From an uncultured Clostridia bacterium (lineage in GTDB: Bacteria; Bacillota; Clostridia; Christensenellales; CAG-138), in the NCBI GenBank assembly GCA_947168855.1, contig CAMVNO010000006.1:1-64000 (forward strand): DNA of 64,000 nt. Direction: 5' to 3'. The position numbers and the translations under genes were made by a program. Below are positions 52,024 to 61,093 of this stretch, piece after piece; position 1 is the stretch's first letter; the number at the start of each line of letters is the position of its first letter. The notes beneath the pieces are model-generated. The model saw nothing but the letters and a program-made list of their open reading frames with translations. It did not search any database and was not told where the DNA came from.

Positions 52024-53547
52024 TTACAAGTCGGAGAGCATCGACATGCTCCGGTACTGGATCGCCTCGGCGTAGTGCTCGGGGCGGATCTCGGGGCTGT
52101 TCTCAAGGTCCGCGATCGTGCGGGCAACCTTCAGAACGCGCTGATACGCGCGCGCCGAAAGCTGCAGACGCCGGAACGCGTCGCGAAGGAGCTTTTCGGA
52201 TTCGCCGGTCGGATTGCAATAGCGGCGGATCAGCGGTCCGTTCATTTCGGCGTTGGTACGGATGCCGTCATTTTTGAACCGCTCGCGCTGAATCGCCCGC
52301 GCCGCGGTCACGCGTTCGCGCACGGTCGCCGAGCTTTCGGCAGGCTTGCGTTCGCTGATCTCGCGATAGCCCACCTCGGTCATCTCGATGTGCAGGTCGA
52401 TGCGGTCCAAAAGCGGTCCGCTGATGCGTCCGGCATAGCGCTTGATCTGCGCGGGCGTGCAGGTGCACGGCTTTGTGCGCGAGCCGCGGTTGCCGCACGG
52501 ACACGGGTTCATCGCCGCAACCAGCAGGAATCTGGCGGGATACGTCGCCGTCGCCGCCGCGCGGCTGACGGTCACGAATCCGTCCTCCAGGGGTTGCCGC
52601 AGCGCTTCAAGCACGTCGCGGTGAAACTCCGGCAGCTCGTCTAAGAAGAGCACACCGTTATGCGCAAGGCTGATCTCGCCGGGCATGGCGCGGCTTCCGC
52701 CGCCGACGAGCGCCGCGATGCTTGCGCCGTGGTGCGGGGCGCGGAACGGGCGCTCGCCAACGAGCCCCTCCGTCCCCTTCATGGCGCCGGTGATCGAATG
52801 GATCTTGGTGGTTTCCAGCGCTTCCTCGAACGTCATATCCGGCAAAACCGACGGGATGGCGCGGGCGAGCATCGTCTTGCCGCTGCCCGGCGTGCCGCAC
52901 AGCAGGATGTTGTGGTTGCCGGCGACCGCGACTTCGGCGGCGCGCTTTGCCGCCTCCTGTCCCTTGATCTCGGAAAAATCGACGGCGTAGTTGTGCGTGC
53001 CGCCCGTAAACGGCTTTGCCTCCGCCGGCGTGATCGCCGTTTCGTTTCGAAGATGCGCCGTGAGCGCGGCAAGGCTCTCCACCGGGAAAACCCTTGCGCC
53101 GCGGATGTACGCCGCCTCCGCCGCGTTGTCCTTCGGCACGAAAAAGACGGAATAGCCCTTATGATACGCGTCGATCAGCATCGGCAGAATACCGGAGATC
53201 GGGCGAACCGCGCCGTCCAGCGCGAGCTCGCCGAGCACGATCGCGCCTTTCGGGACCGGCTTAATGCACCCGCTTGCGACGAGGATCGACAGCGCGATCG
53301 GCAGATCGTAGACCGAGCCTTCTTTTTTGAGGTCGGCAGGCGCAAGATTGACCGTGATGCGCGCTGTCGGAAACGCAAAGCCGGAATGCCGGATCGCCGC
53401 ATGCACACGCTCGCGCGATTCCTTGACCGCTGCGTCGGGCAGTCCGACCGTTTCATAGTTCGGAAGCCCTGAAGCGATATCCGTTTCCACCGTGACGGGA
53501 TAGCCGTTCAGCGCGATGAGCCCGTAGCTTTCCACCTTTGCCAGCAT
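52024..53547 (-). CDS. comM: ComM/YifB-type Mg-chelatase-like AAA+ ATPase
   Basis: 507 residues. An N-terminal Lon-protease-like S5 fold (LAKVESYGLIALNGYPVTVE, GLPDAAVKESRERV), an AAA+ core with Walker A GTPGSGKTML (about 219), Walker B GVLFLDELPEF, and the C-terminal Mg-chelatase domain with a small Cys cluster (MNPCPCGNRG). ComM promotes branch migration during transformation. Starts 4 bases after gtrA, so it is read from the glycosyltransferase operon as well. Confidence 0.95.
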   Translation of the reverse strand: MLAKVESYGLIALNGYPVTVETDIASGLPNYETVGLPDAAVKESRERVHAAIRHSGFAFPTARITVNLAPADLKKEGSVYDLPIALSILVASGCIKPVPKGAIVLGELALDGAVRPISGILPMLIDAYHKGYSVFFVPKDNAAEAAYIRGARVFPVESLAALTAHLRNETAITPAEAKPFTGGTHNYAVDFSEIKGQEAAKRAAEVAVAGNHNILLCGTPGSGKTMLARAIPSVLPDMTFEEALETTKIHSITGAMKGTEGLVGERPFRAPHHGASIAALVGGGSRAMPGEISLAHNGVLFLDELPEFHRDVLEALRQPLEDGFVTVSRAAATATYPARFLLVAAMNPCPCGNRGSRTKPCTCTPAQIKRYAGRISGPLLDRIDLHIEMTEVGYREISERKPAESSATVRERVTAARAIQRERFKNDGIRTNAEMNGPLIRRYCNPTGESEKLLRDAFRRLQLSARAYQRVLKVARTIADLENSPEIRPEHYAEAIQYRSMSMLSDL

Positions 53548-53550
53548 CTT

Positions 53551-54045
53551 TTATTCCTCCGCGTTTTCGGTCGGTTCCTCGATTTGTTCCGTCTTGCGCC
53601 GGTTGAATACCAGAAGCTTGTTGCCCGCGAAATTGACGAGCAGCGCAATGCCGGACGCAAGGAGCAGGCAGAAACGCTCGCCGTTTATGATCTTTGTGAA
53701 GAAATTCTCCCCCGCAAAGCCCGTCCACCACGCGTCGAGATGCAGCCGATCGCGGAAGACCCACTGCAGAAGCAGCGACAGCCCGAGCGTGATGAGATTG
53801 ACCGCCAGAAATGTGACGATCTCGCGCGCGTCGCGGCGGCGTTCCTCACGGAACGTCCAGCGCGAATTCCAGATGTAGCTGTTTACGATGCCGCAGGCGT
53901 AGCCGATGATCTTGGCGAGGTAATAGATCCCGAAGATCGCGTTCAGCGCAAACGTGACGACCAGATCGAGCAGCGTGTTCGACGCGCCGATCAGAACGAA
54001 TTTCAAAAGCTGTACAAAGCTCTTCTTGCCTTCAGACGCCGACAT
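53551..54045 (-). CDS. GtrA-family membrane protein
   Basis: 164 residues with four membrane helices. The typical start FVLIGASNTLLDLVVTFAL and NSYIWNSRWTF identify the GtrA/DUF374-like flippase family, which moves polyprenyl-phosphate sugars or works with glycosyltransferases. The gene starts inside the last codons of the upstream GT39 gene (14-base overlap), so the two should act together. Confidence 0.92.
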   Translation of the reverse strand: MSASEGKKSFVQLLKFVLIGASNTLLDLVVTFALNAIFGIYYLAKIIGYACGIVNSYIWNSRWTFREERRRDAREIVTFLAVNLITLGLSLLLQWVFRDRLHLDAWWTGFAGENFFTKIINGERFCLLLASGIALLVNFAGNKLLVFNRRKTEQIEEPTENAEE

Positions 54046-56176
54046 AATAGACCTTTCCGAACGGCGCAAGCACGTTCTCGATAAATCTGGCGTAGCCGTA
54101 CGGCACGGGAATGCCCGAAACCGCAGGCAGCATCAACAGGAATACGATCGCCGCCGCGATAAGCCACGCCCACTTGAACCACGCCGTGCGCGGATATTTC
54201 TTTTCGACATAGCTGAGAAGCAGCAGCGTCAAAAGGATCATGAACGGGATCGTGGAGAAATAATGATACAGGAACACGCACCGCGTGACAAGCGCCCACG
54301 GCAAAAGCCCCGAAAGAATGCCGACGATCACGACGAAGAACGCGCGATCCTTCCGGCAGGCGGGATTCTTGAACCACTCGACTACGGCGAACACCGCGCC
54401 GAACGCAGACACATACCACACCGCCGAATTGCCCGTGCTCGAAATGTTGGACAGCAGCTGTACGTCGCCGAGCATCGGATAGCCCGAATAGAACCAGACC
54501 GATTTCTGCGCGAGCGGCCATTGATACCACATCGACTGGCACATGTGCGTTGCGTCGAGATCCGCGTGGTAGCGGTACATGCTGACCTGCTTGCGCCACA
54601 ATGTTTCGAGCATGGCGGAAAGCGTGCGGTTGTCGTCCGCGATGTAATAGCAATAGTTCGTCACGGCATACAGCGCGATCGGGATCACGATGAAGAACAG
54701 GCAGCACCACACCGGCGTCATCAGCAGGTTGTTGAGCGAAAGGTCAACATCCTCCCGCTTGCGGAAAGCGCGGCGGAATATGACCGCCGATGCGATTGCA
54801 ACGCCCGTGAGGATCAGCAGCGTGCCGCAGAACCACGGCTGCAGCAGGACCTTGTTGATCGTGTCCACACCGAAGGACGGATCGGTTCGCGTCACATACT
54901 GCCCGTTTACGAACGTGCGGTGGCGATACGCTGCGATATTGAGCCACAGCCCCGAAAGATGCAGCGCGAGCACGCCGAGCACAAACAGCACCGGCGCGTA
55001 CGCGATCACGTTGACCGGCAGCTTTTTGCGCGACTCCTTCGCGGTGCACGTGCGGTCCCGGATGATGCGGACAAGATTATAGGCAAGATCCGCAAAATAC
55101 AGCACGGCAAGCCCCGCGCCGGAATACAGGCAGGTCCATTTTGATGAAACGCCGAGCCCGAACATGAGCCCCGAAAGACCGAGCAGCGCAAGCTTTTTCC
55201 AATACGGGCGCTTCTCGAAATCCTCGGCGATATAATCGCCCATGAACAGTATCATGAGCAGCGTAAAGAACAGCGCGTAGGTGTCGATCGTCGCAATGCG
55301 CGTCTGCGCAAAGTGCATGCAGTCCGCGGCGAACAGCCCCGCCGTCACGAACGCGTAATCCGTGCGTTTGAAGATGCGCTTTGCAAACACGTACAGCACG
55401 GCAAGGATCAGCACGCCGAAGAACGTGCCGGAAAACCGCCAGCCGAACGGCGTCATGCCGAAGATGCGGATGCCGACGGCGATCAGGAGCTTGCCCAGAG
55501 ACGGATGCGTCCATTCATAGATGGTATACCCGTCCCGCGCGGCGGCTTCGCGCCCCTCGGAAAGACAGAGATTGTCGTTCTGTACGATCTCGTATGCGGT
55601 GCGCGCGTGATAGATCTCGTCGAAATACATATCGTCGAGATACGAATGGTTCAGCGCGACCTTTTTCTGCTCGTCCAGAAGCTTTTCCGCGCCGCCGGTC
55701 GGTTCGTAGACTGTCGCGGGAAGCAGTTCATCGCCGCCGAGCACCGCGATCTCGTTCATCGAGATCGTGCCGCTTGCAACGTACAGGATCAGATACCGTG
55801 TTTCGGTTTCCAGCGAAAGCGTCTTCCACTTGTACATGTCGCCGTCGTCCTGCGTAAACGTCGCGAGCGGATCGGTCTCGCCCGGCGTGAAAAAGCCGTT
55901 GATGAACGCGCTCTCGTCATAGATCTCCAAATCACCCACGGCGATGCTGCCGTAAAAGCGCAGCTCCGAAACGTCGCGCGTGTCGCCGAGATCGACGATC
56001 ACGGTCGTGCCCGGCTCCGCCGTCCATACGGTCTCGGGCGAGGAGACCGAACCGAGGTTCACAAATGCGACGACGGAATAAACCGCAAGCAGGATCAGCA
56101 GCACGATATAATCACGCTTCGTCATGCGGCGTCCGTCTTCGACGCCGAGCTCTTTGCGAAACTGTCTGAAATCCAT
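54032..56176 (-). CDS. GT39-like (protein O-mannosyltransferase-type) GT-C glycosyltransferase
   Basis: 714 residues. A first helix (about 23-43) is followed by an extracytoplasmic beta-rich insert of about 115 residues (ETVWTAEPGTTVIVDLGD to MNEIAVLGG) that reads like a discoidin/F5-8-type domain, then FDEIYHARTAYE, the acidic catalytic motif of PMT-type enzymes, YEWTHPSLGKLLIAVG and about ten helices. It uses a polyprenyl-phosphate sugar to glycosylate a surface acceptor. ATG 56176 follows GGAGG. 5 bases after the second GT-C gene, overlapping gtrA. Confidence 0.92.
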   Translation of the reverse strand: MDFRQFRKELGVEDGRRMTKRDYIVLLILLAVYSVVAFVNLGSVSSPETVWTAEPGTTVIVDLGDTRDVSELRFYGSIAVGDLEIYDESAFINGFFTPGETDPLATFTQDDGDMYKWKTLSLETETRYLILYVASGTISMNEIAVLGGDELLPATVYEPTGGAEKLLDEQKKVALNHSYLDDMYFDEIYHARTAYEIVQNDNLCLSEGREAAARDGYTIYEWTHPSLGKLLIAVGIRIFGMTPFGWRFSGTFFGVLILAVLYVFAKRIFKRTDYAFVTAGLFAADCMHFAQTRIATIDTYALFFTLLMILFMGDYIAEDFEKRPYWKKLALLGLSGLMFGLGVSSKWTCLYSGAGLAVLYFADLAYNLVRIIRDRTCTAKESRKKLPVNVIAYAPVLFVLGVLALHLSGLWLNIAAYRHRTFVNGQYVTRTDPSFGVDTINKVLLQPWFCGTLLILTGVAIASAVIFRRAFRKREDVDLSLNNLLMTPVWCCLFFIVIPIALYAVTNYCYYIADDNRTLSAMLETLWRKQVSMYRYHADLDATHMCQSMWYQWPLAQKSVWFYSGYPMLGDVQLLSNISSTGNSAVWYVSAFGAVFAVVEWFKNPACRKDRAFFVVIVGILSGLLPWALVTRCVFLYHYFSTIPFMILLTLLLLSYVEKKYPRTAWFKWAWLIAAAIVFLLMLPAVSGIPVPYGYARFIENVLAPFGKVYYVGV

Positions 56177-56181
56177 GCCGC

Positions 56182-58716
56182 TCACCTCCGTCCTCTGCGG
56201 TCTTTGCCCTGCTTTTGCTCTGCCGCCGGCTTTTCCCCGGTCGGATCGGACGGATCGAACGCCAGCGCCTTTCTGAAGCAGATCGCCGTCAGATACAGCG
56301 CCGCGCCAACCTCCAGAAGCGAGATCATCGCAATGAGCTGATTGTGGATCGCGCCGCCGCGGATGAGGTCCTTTGCGCCGTCGGAAACCACGAACATCGC
56401 CGTCATTTCGTTCATAAACGTCGTGACGGTCAGCATAAGAAACGCCGCAAGCTTATGGGGATCGCGGTCGTACGCGTACGCGAACAGGAGCAGGAACAGC
56501 GCCGGGAAAATGTAGCGCTCGTGCATATAATGCCCGAACGTGAACACCCAGACGCAGAAGCACGCGGCAAGCAGGAAGATGAGCCCGCGGTTTGTGTAAA
56601 GCGAATAGCCCGCCCTTTGATGCCGGACCCAGTACAGAAGGAACAGCGCCGCGGTCAGCACGCCCGCAAGCACAATGCCGATGACGCCGAACATATGCCA
56701 GCTCAGCGCGCCGCCGAACAGCTTCATCGCCGCGCCGAGCAGAACCGTCGGCAGGAACGCGCACAGCGCCGCAAACATCGTCAGAACGCCCGTCACGGTC
56801 GTGCCGCCCGCCCGGATCCAGTCAGCCAGCGGCTGCCCCGCGCGCTCGCGGTGCGCGATGTACAGGAACATGCCGATCATGACGATCCCGCTGAGCGGGA
56901 ATGCGGCGATCGCGTTCAGAAACGCATTCAAACCGCCGTTCTCGGATCCGAAGCTCCTGGCGACAAAGCGCAGAAGATACAGCAATCCGACGATGATCGC
57001 CGTCGAAAGAAGCTCATAAAACGCGTCATTCCGCCGATCGGCTTTGCGCGAACGCATCTCGTTCCACGCGCGCAGAACGAGCGTCGGGAATCCGATCAGA
57101 AGCGCGACCTTGGAGAACAGCTCATTGACCTTCAGCAGCATCTCGCCGACGTTCGCGCTGCCGAACAGCGCATTGCCCGCCTTGGTCCAGTTTCCGCCGA
57201 ACAGTGTGAAGTAATTGTACGCCTCGACCGAAGCGTAGTCATATCCGCCGGACGCGCTTTGGAAGCGTTCAACCATCCACAGAAGGTCCATGCCCTCGCC
57301 GCGGAACAGCACGGAGAACAGCAGCAGCACGCCGACCGCACCGAAGACCGCCGCGATCGACCAGAGCACATGCGCAAGGAACCGTTTCGTTTTCCATTGA
57401 TCGACGCCGAGCATGACATACAGGAACGCGAACACCGGTCCGAAGATCAGCGCCTGCCATTTCATCACGATCGCGACGCCGTACAGAAGCCCTGCGAACA
57501 GCCGGTAATGCGGCTTTTCACGGCTCATGTTCAGAAGCAGGAAGGCGCCGATCAGCAGCACGGTGAGGATCGAATCAATCTGCCCCCACGCGCCGGACAG
57601 AAACACCGCAGCCGGGTTCAGCACGATCAGCCCGGCAAGCAGCAGCGCAGGCCGGTCGCCGAGCGAGAAACGCTTTGCGCGGTTCAGGATCAGGAATCCG
57701 GAAAGTGCGTCGCACAAAAATGCCGGAAGCATGTACACGAACAGGTTGAGCGGTCCCTCCGGGAAAATCGACGCGATGCGATACAGAAGCCCGCACACAA
57801 GCATGTATCCCGGCGGATAATCGCACCAGTTGTCGACGTAAAACCTGCCCGGTCCCTGCGTTGCGATGCGATAGCCCCAGCCCTTCCAGCAAAGCATATC
57901 GGTCGCGTGTCCCTTGAGGACCGCGCAGAGCATAAACCGCACGACAAACCCGATCATAACGAGAACCGCAAAGATCAGGTATTTGCGCTCCTCCGCGTCC
58001 TTCAGCGGCGCAAGCCGTTTTCCCCATCCGTAAATGCCGAACAGCAGTACGATCGCCGCAATCGCGCCCGCCCAGAAGATGACGGTAAAGACGGCTTCAT
58101 AGTCCTCTGCGGTGCGGTCGTCCGTTTCGTCGGATGAATCGTTGGGGATCAGGTTCTGGAACGCAACGGACGCGTTTTCTGTCTGTTCAAGCTGTACGTT
58201 CCGAAACCACACGCTGCCGCCGGATTCCGCGGAATACCCGCCGAGCCGCAGCGCCAGCGTGACCGACCCCTGTTCCTTTGCGGTGCGGAACGCCAGCACG
58301 ACCGGCGTCCAGTCGTTTGTACCGTGCAGCGCTTCGGAATAAAGATAGCTTCCGTCGATCGCGAAATTGTCGATCGACAGCGTTGCGCCCTGCCCGTCAT
58401 AAACGTCCTCGGTGCGGATCTCCGCGCGCAGCACATACCGCGTTTCCGGCTCAACGTCGACCATGCGCGACAGGCGGCAGTCGTCGACGCCCTGCGCCGC
58501 AAAGCCGAACACCCCGCCTTCCGACAGAATGCGGTATCCGCCCTCATAGGAGTTCATGTACCAGCCGTTCGGAACGCCGTCCGCCGCGTCCGAAAAGTCA
58601 TAATCGATCGCGGACGCGCCGGCGTCGGAAGCGGATTCGGACCGACCGCACGCAAACAGACCGGCGAGCAGTACGACCGTCAGTATGATAGCCCAGATCC
58701 GGGTTGGTTTTCGCAA
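56182..58716 (-). CDS. GT-C glycosyltransferase with N-terminal lipobox and carbohydrate-binding-like domain
   Basis: 844 residues from a TTG start with GGAGGATC upstream. The N-terminus has a signal-like helix and a lipobox-like LAGLFACG (Cys23), then a jelly-roll domain of about 170 residues resembling family 4/9-type CBMs (YVLRAEIRTEDVYDGQ, WFRNVQLEQTENASVAF). The membrane part has about 12 helices with WKGWGYRIATQGPGRFY and NWCDYPPGYMLVCGLLY, a layout seen in mannosyltransferase-like GT-C proteins. Probably works with the neighbouring GT39-like enzyme on surface glycans; donor and acceptor unknown. Confidence 0.88.
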   Translation of the reverse strand: MRKPTRIWAIILTVVLLAGLFACGRSESASDAGASAIDYDFSDAADGVPNGWYMNSYEGGYRILSEGGVFGFAAQGVDDCRLSRMVDVEPETRYVLRAEIRTEDVYDGQGATLSIDNFAIDGSYLYSEALHGTNDWTPVVLAFRTAKEQGSVTLALRLGGYSAESGGSVWFRNVQLEQTENASVAFQNLIPNDSSDETDDRTAEDYEAVFTVIFWAGAIAAIVLLFGIYGWGKRLAPLKDAEERKYLIFAVLVMIGFVVRFMLCAVLKGHATDMLCWKGWGYRIATQGPGRFYVDNWCDYPPGYMLVCGLLYRIASIFPEGPLNLFVYMLPAFLCDALSGFLILNRAKRFSLGDRPALLLAGLIVLNPAAVFLSGAWGQIDSILTVLLIGAFLLLNMSREKPHYRLFAGLLYGVAIVMKWQALIFGPVFAFLYVMLGVDQWKTKRFLAHVLWSIAAVFGAVGVLLLFSVLFRGEGMDLLWMVERFQSASGGYDYASVEAYNYFTLFGGNWTKAGNALFGSANVGEMLLKVNELFSKVALLIGFPTLVLRAWNEMRSRKADRRNDAFYELLSTAIIVGLLYLLRFVARSFGSENGGLNAFLNAIAAFPLSGIVMIGMFLYIAHRERAGQPLADWIRAGGTTVTGVLTMFAALCAFLPTVLLGAAMKLFGGALSWHMFGVIGIVLAGVLTAALFLLYWVRHQRAGYSLYTNRGLIFLLAACFCVWVFTFGHYMHERYIFPALFLLLFAYAYDRDPHKLAAFLMLTVTTFMNEMTAMFVVSDGAKDLIRGGAIHNQLIAMISLLEVGAALYLTAICFRKALAFDPSDPTGEKPAAEQKQGKDRRGRR

Positions 58717-58748
58717 AATTCGATCCTCCGATCTCTGTGTTTCTGATT

Positions 58749-58777
58749 AGTATACCACACGCGTGTGCGCCCGGCAA
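58749..58777 (-). promoter_or_regulatory. Promoter of the glycosyltransferase operon, palindromic spacer
   Basis: TTGCCG (58772-58777) and TATACT (58749-58754), 17-bp spacer on the minus strand. The spacer contains the perfect 12-bp palindrome CACACGCGTGTG (58756-58767), an operator candidate. The -35 abuts the yraN stop codon. Confidence 0.82.
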
Positions 58778-58778
58778 G

Positions 58779-59129
58779 TCAGAAGGCGTTGACGATGTGG
58801 TTGATGCGCTGTTCGGGCATCAGCACCTCGATGACATCGAAGCGCGCGGGCTGTCCGATTCCGCCGTTCTGCAAAAGCCAGCTTTCGGCGGCAAGCCGTA
58901 AAAACCGCTGCTTGTTTGCGTCCACCGCGTCAGCAGGGCGTCCGTAGCTTCCCGCCGTACGCGTTTTGACCTCGACAAAAACGACCGTACCGGTGCTTCT
59001 TTCCCGCGCGATCACGTCGATCTCATGGCGGTAGGAGCGCCAGTTCTTCGCCAGAATGCGATAGCCGCTGCGCTTCAGATGCCGCACGGCAAGCTCCTCG
59101 CCGAGCCTGCCCGTTTCCGCCGTATTCAT
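58779..59129 (-). CDS. yraN: YraN-family endonuclease-like protein
   Basis: 116 residues of the UPF0102 family with a restriction-endonuclease-like fold: GRLGEELAVRHLKRSGYRIL, NWRSYRHEIDVIA (Asp) and VVFVEVKTR (Glu-x-Lys). Role unproven; usually near rnhB and comM. ATG overlaps the rnhB stop (ATGA). Confidence 0.93.
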   Translation of the reverse strand: MNTAETGRLGEELAVRHLKRSGYRILAKNWRSYRHEIDVIARERSTGTVVFVEVKTRTAGSYGRPADAVDANKQRFLRLAAESWLLQNGGIGQPARFDVIEVLMPEQRINHIVNAF

Positions 59130-59752
59130 AGCAGGTTCCGGATAAACGAGCGCCGGTGCAGTGGACACGGTCCGTATTCTTTGATCGCGTCCATGTGGCT
59201 TTTCGTGCCGTAGCCCTTGTTCTGCGCAAAGCCGTACATTGGATAGATCGCGTCCTGCTCGCGCATGTAGCGGTCACGCTCGACCTTGGCGACGATCGAC
59301 GCCGCCGCGATCGAATAGCTCAGCGCGTCGCCGTGGATCAGCGCGTGCTGCCGCGCCGGGATCTTCAGCCCCGTCAGCGCGTCTATGAGAACGTCGGTGA
59401 TCGGCGTTTTCATCTTCGCGAACGCTTCGCAAAACGCCCGCTTCGTTGCTTCCAGGATGTTGATCTCGTCGATCACGGTCTGATCCATCCACGCCGTCTG
59501 CGCCTCGATGCAGGTGCTTAAAATCCGGTCATAGAGCGCTTCGCGGCGCTTTTCGCTGACCTTTTTCGAGTCGTTGACGTATTCCAAAAGCGGTTCCGGC
59601 GGCATCACCACGCAGGCGACCACCACGGGACCCGCAAGCGGTCCTCTTCCGACCTCATCCATGCCGGCAAGGATCACGCCGTCCTGCGTCCAGAACGCGC
59701 GATCGCGCTCGGAGAGCGTCCAAAGCCGCTCCGTTTCATTCCGCTTCGCCAT
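59126..59752 (-). CDS. rnhB: Ribonuclease HII
   Basis: Cleaves RNA in RNA-DNA hybrids. 208 residues. GMDEVGRGPLAGPVVVA supplies the first acidic residues, DALTGLKIP the next, and SIVAKVERDRYM is typical. ATG 59752 lies 17 bases inside the end of rbgA, so translation is coupled. Confidence 0.96.
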   Translation of the reverse strand: MAKRNETERLWTLSERDRAFWTQDGVILAGMDEVGRGPLAGPVVVACVVMPPEPLLEYVNDSKKVSEKRREALYDRILSTCIEAQTAWMDQTVIDEINILEATKRAFCEAFAKMKTPITDVLIDALTGLKIPARQHALIHGDALSYSIAAASIVAKVERDRYMREQDAIYPMYGFAQNKGYGTKSHMDAIKEYGPCPLHRRSFIRNLL

Positions 59753-60614
59753 CGGCTTCCTCCTTCGGCGGCTGTTCCAGAGAGACCCGCGCGATCTTGC
59801 CCGCGCGGTATTCATCCAGAACGATCCGCGCCGCGCGCTCGGTGTCATAAATCCCGCCCTTCTGAATAAACCCGCGGCTCTTTGCGACGCCCTCCAGGAG
59901 CGCGCCCTCGGGCGTATCCGCGGAAAGCTTTTTATACCGCTCAAAGAGCGCGTCCGGCGCAAGCGTCCGGAGCGTCGACAAAAGATGCTCCGCAAGCTCT
60001 TCGAGGTTCAGGATCTCGTCGTTGATCGAGCCCAAAAAGGCGAGATGCCGCGCAAGCGTATCGTCGCCGAGCTTCGGCCAGAGAAGCCCCGGCGAATCCA
60101 GAAGCTCCAGATGCGGCGTGATTTTGACCCATTGCTTGCCCTTGGTGACGCCGGGTCTGTCGCCGGTCTGCGCGCGTTTTTCGCCCGCGATGCGGTTGAT
60201 CAGCGTGGACTTGCCGACGTTCGGAATGCCCGCGATCAGCGCGCGGATCGTCTTTTTCGCGCCCTTCTCCTCGAACCGCCTGACGCGATCCGCCGTCGCC
60301 TTTTCGATCAGCCGGATCGTCTGCGCCTTTGCGTTCTGCGCGCTTGCGGTCACCTCCGCCGCCTCAATGCCCTGCCGCTTATAATACCCGATCCAGCGCT
60401 TGTTGGTTGCGGGATCACTCAGGTCGCTCTTATTCAGCAAAAGAACGCGCGATTTTCCCTGAAACAGCGTGTCGAAATCCGGATTTCTCGAAGCGAAAGG
60501 CGCGCGCGCGTCGACCAGCTCGATCACGACGTCGATGAGCCTGAGATTCTCTTCGAGCATGCGCTTCGCCTTCGCCATATGCCCGGGATACCAGTTGATC
60601 GGATTGCCTTCCAT
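59736..60614 (-). CDS. rbgA: Ribosome biogenesis GTPase RbgA (YlqF)
   Basis: Circularly permuted GTPase for late 50S assembly. 292 residues. N-terminus INWYPGHMAKA, then G4 LLNKSDLSD, G1 GIPNVGKSTL and G3 DSPGLLWPK in permuted order. ATG 60614 follows GGGAGAAC. Followed by rnhB and yraN, the usual Firmicutes order. Confidence 0.97.
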   Translation of the reverse strand: MEGNPINWYPGHMAKAKRMLEENLRLIDVVIELVDARAPFASRNPDFDTLFQGKSRVLLLNKSDLSDPATNKRWIGYYKRQGIEAAEVTASAQNAKAQTIRLIEKATADRVRRFEEKGAKKTIRALIAGIPNVGKSTLINRIAGEKRAQTGDRPGVTKGKQWVKITPHLELLDSPGLLWPKLGDDTLARHLAFLGSINDEILNLEELAEHLLSTLRTLAPDALFERYKKLSADTPEGALLEGVAKSRGFIQKGGIYDTERAARIVLDEYRAGKIARVSLEQPPKEEADGEAE

Positions 60615-60637
60615 ATGTTCTCCCACTTCCTATACGG

Positions 60638-60658
60638 AAAAAGCCCCGAAGCCGGGGC
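60638..60658 (-). terminator. Terminator after the DUF1622 gene
   Basis: GCCCCGG/CGGGGC around CTT, followed by TTTTTC on the minus strand. It separates tdk-DUF1622 from rbgA. Confidence 0.88.
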
Positions 60659-60664
60659 GTTGGT

Positions 60665-61075
60665 TCAAAGCCGGATGATCGGCAGCTTCTTCGGCTTGAC
60701 CGGCGTTTCGTCCGTTTTTTTCGCCGGCGTCTCCTCCTGCTCGTCTCCGAGCATCTGCCGTTCACTGCGGATCTCAAAATGGATGATCACCGCCATGACC
60801 ACACGCAGTAGGACGACCGCGCCGAGGATCAAAAGCTCCTGCCAATCTCGTACGATAACCGTGCGCAAAACCTCGCCGCCCATCTTGAACGTCAGCGCGA
60901 TCGCGATACCCTCCGCGGCGATCAGCCGTGCGTGCGGGTTCTTGCGGATCCATGCGATCACGCCGCGGATCGCTGTCAGCACAATCATGATGACGCCGAT
61001 GAGCTCACACAGCAGGACCGCCCATTCGATGACAAGTTCAAAATACTTCTGGACAAGTTGCAGAATGTCCTCCAT
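60665..61075 (-). CDS. DUF1622 membrane protein
   Basis: 136 residues with three hydrophobic helices (LCELIGVIMIVLTAIRGVIAWI, LIAAEGIAIALTFKMGGEVL, ELLILGAVVLLRVVMAVIIHFEI) and a charged cytosolic tail. The pattern matches DUF1622, a small membrane family of unknown role. 18 bases after tdk. Confidence 0.88.
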   Translation of the reverse strand: MEDILQLVQKYFELVIEWAVLLCELIGVIMIVLTAIRGVIAWIRKNPHARLIAAEGIAIALTFKMGGEVLRTVIVRDWQELLILGAVVLLRVVMAVIIHFEIRSERQMLGDEQEETPAKKTDETPVKPKKLPIIRL

Positions 61076-61093
61076 TTCCGTGCCTCCTGATCG

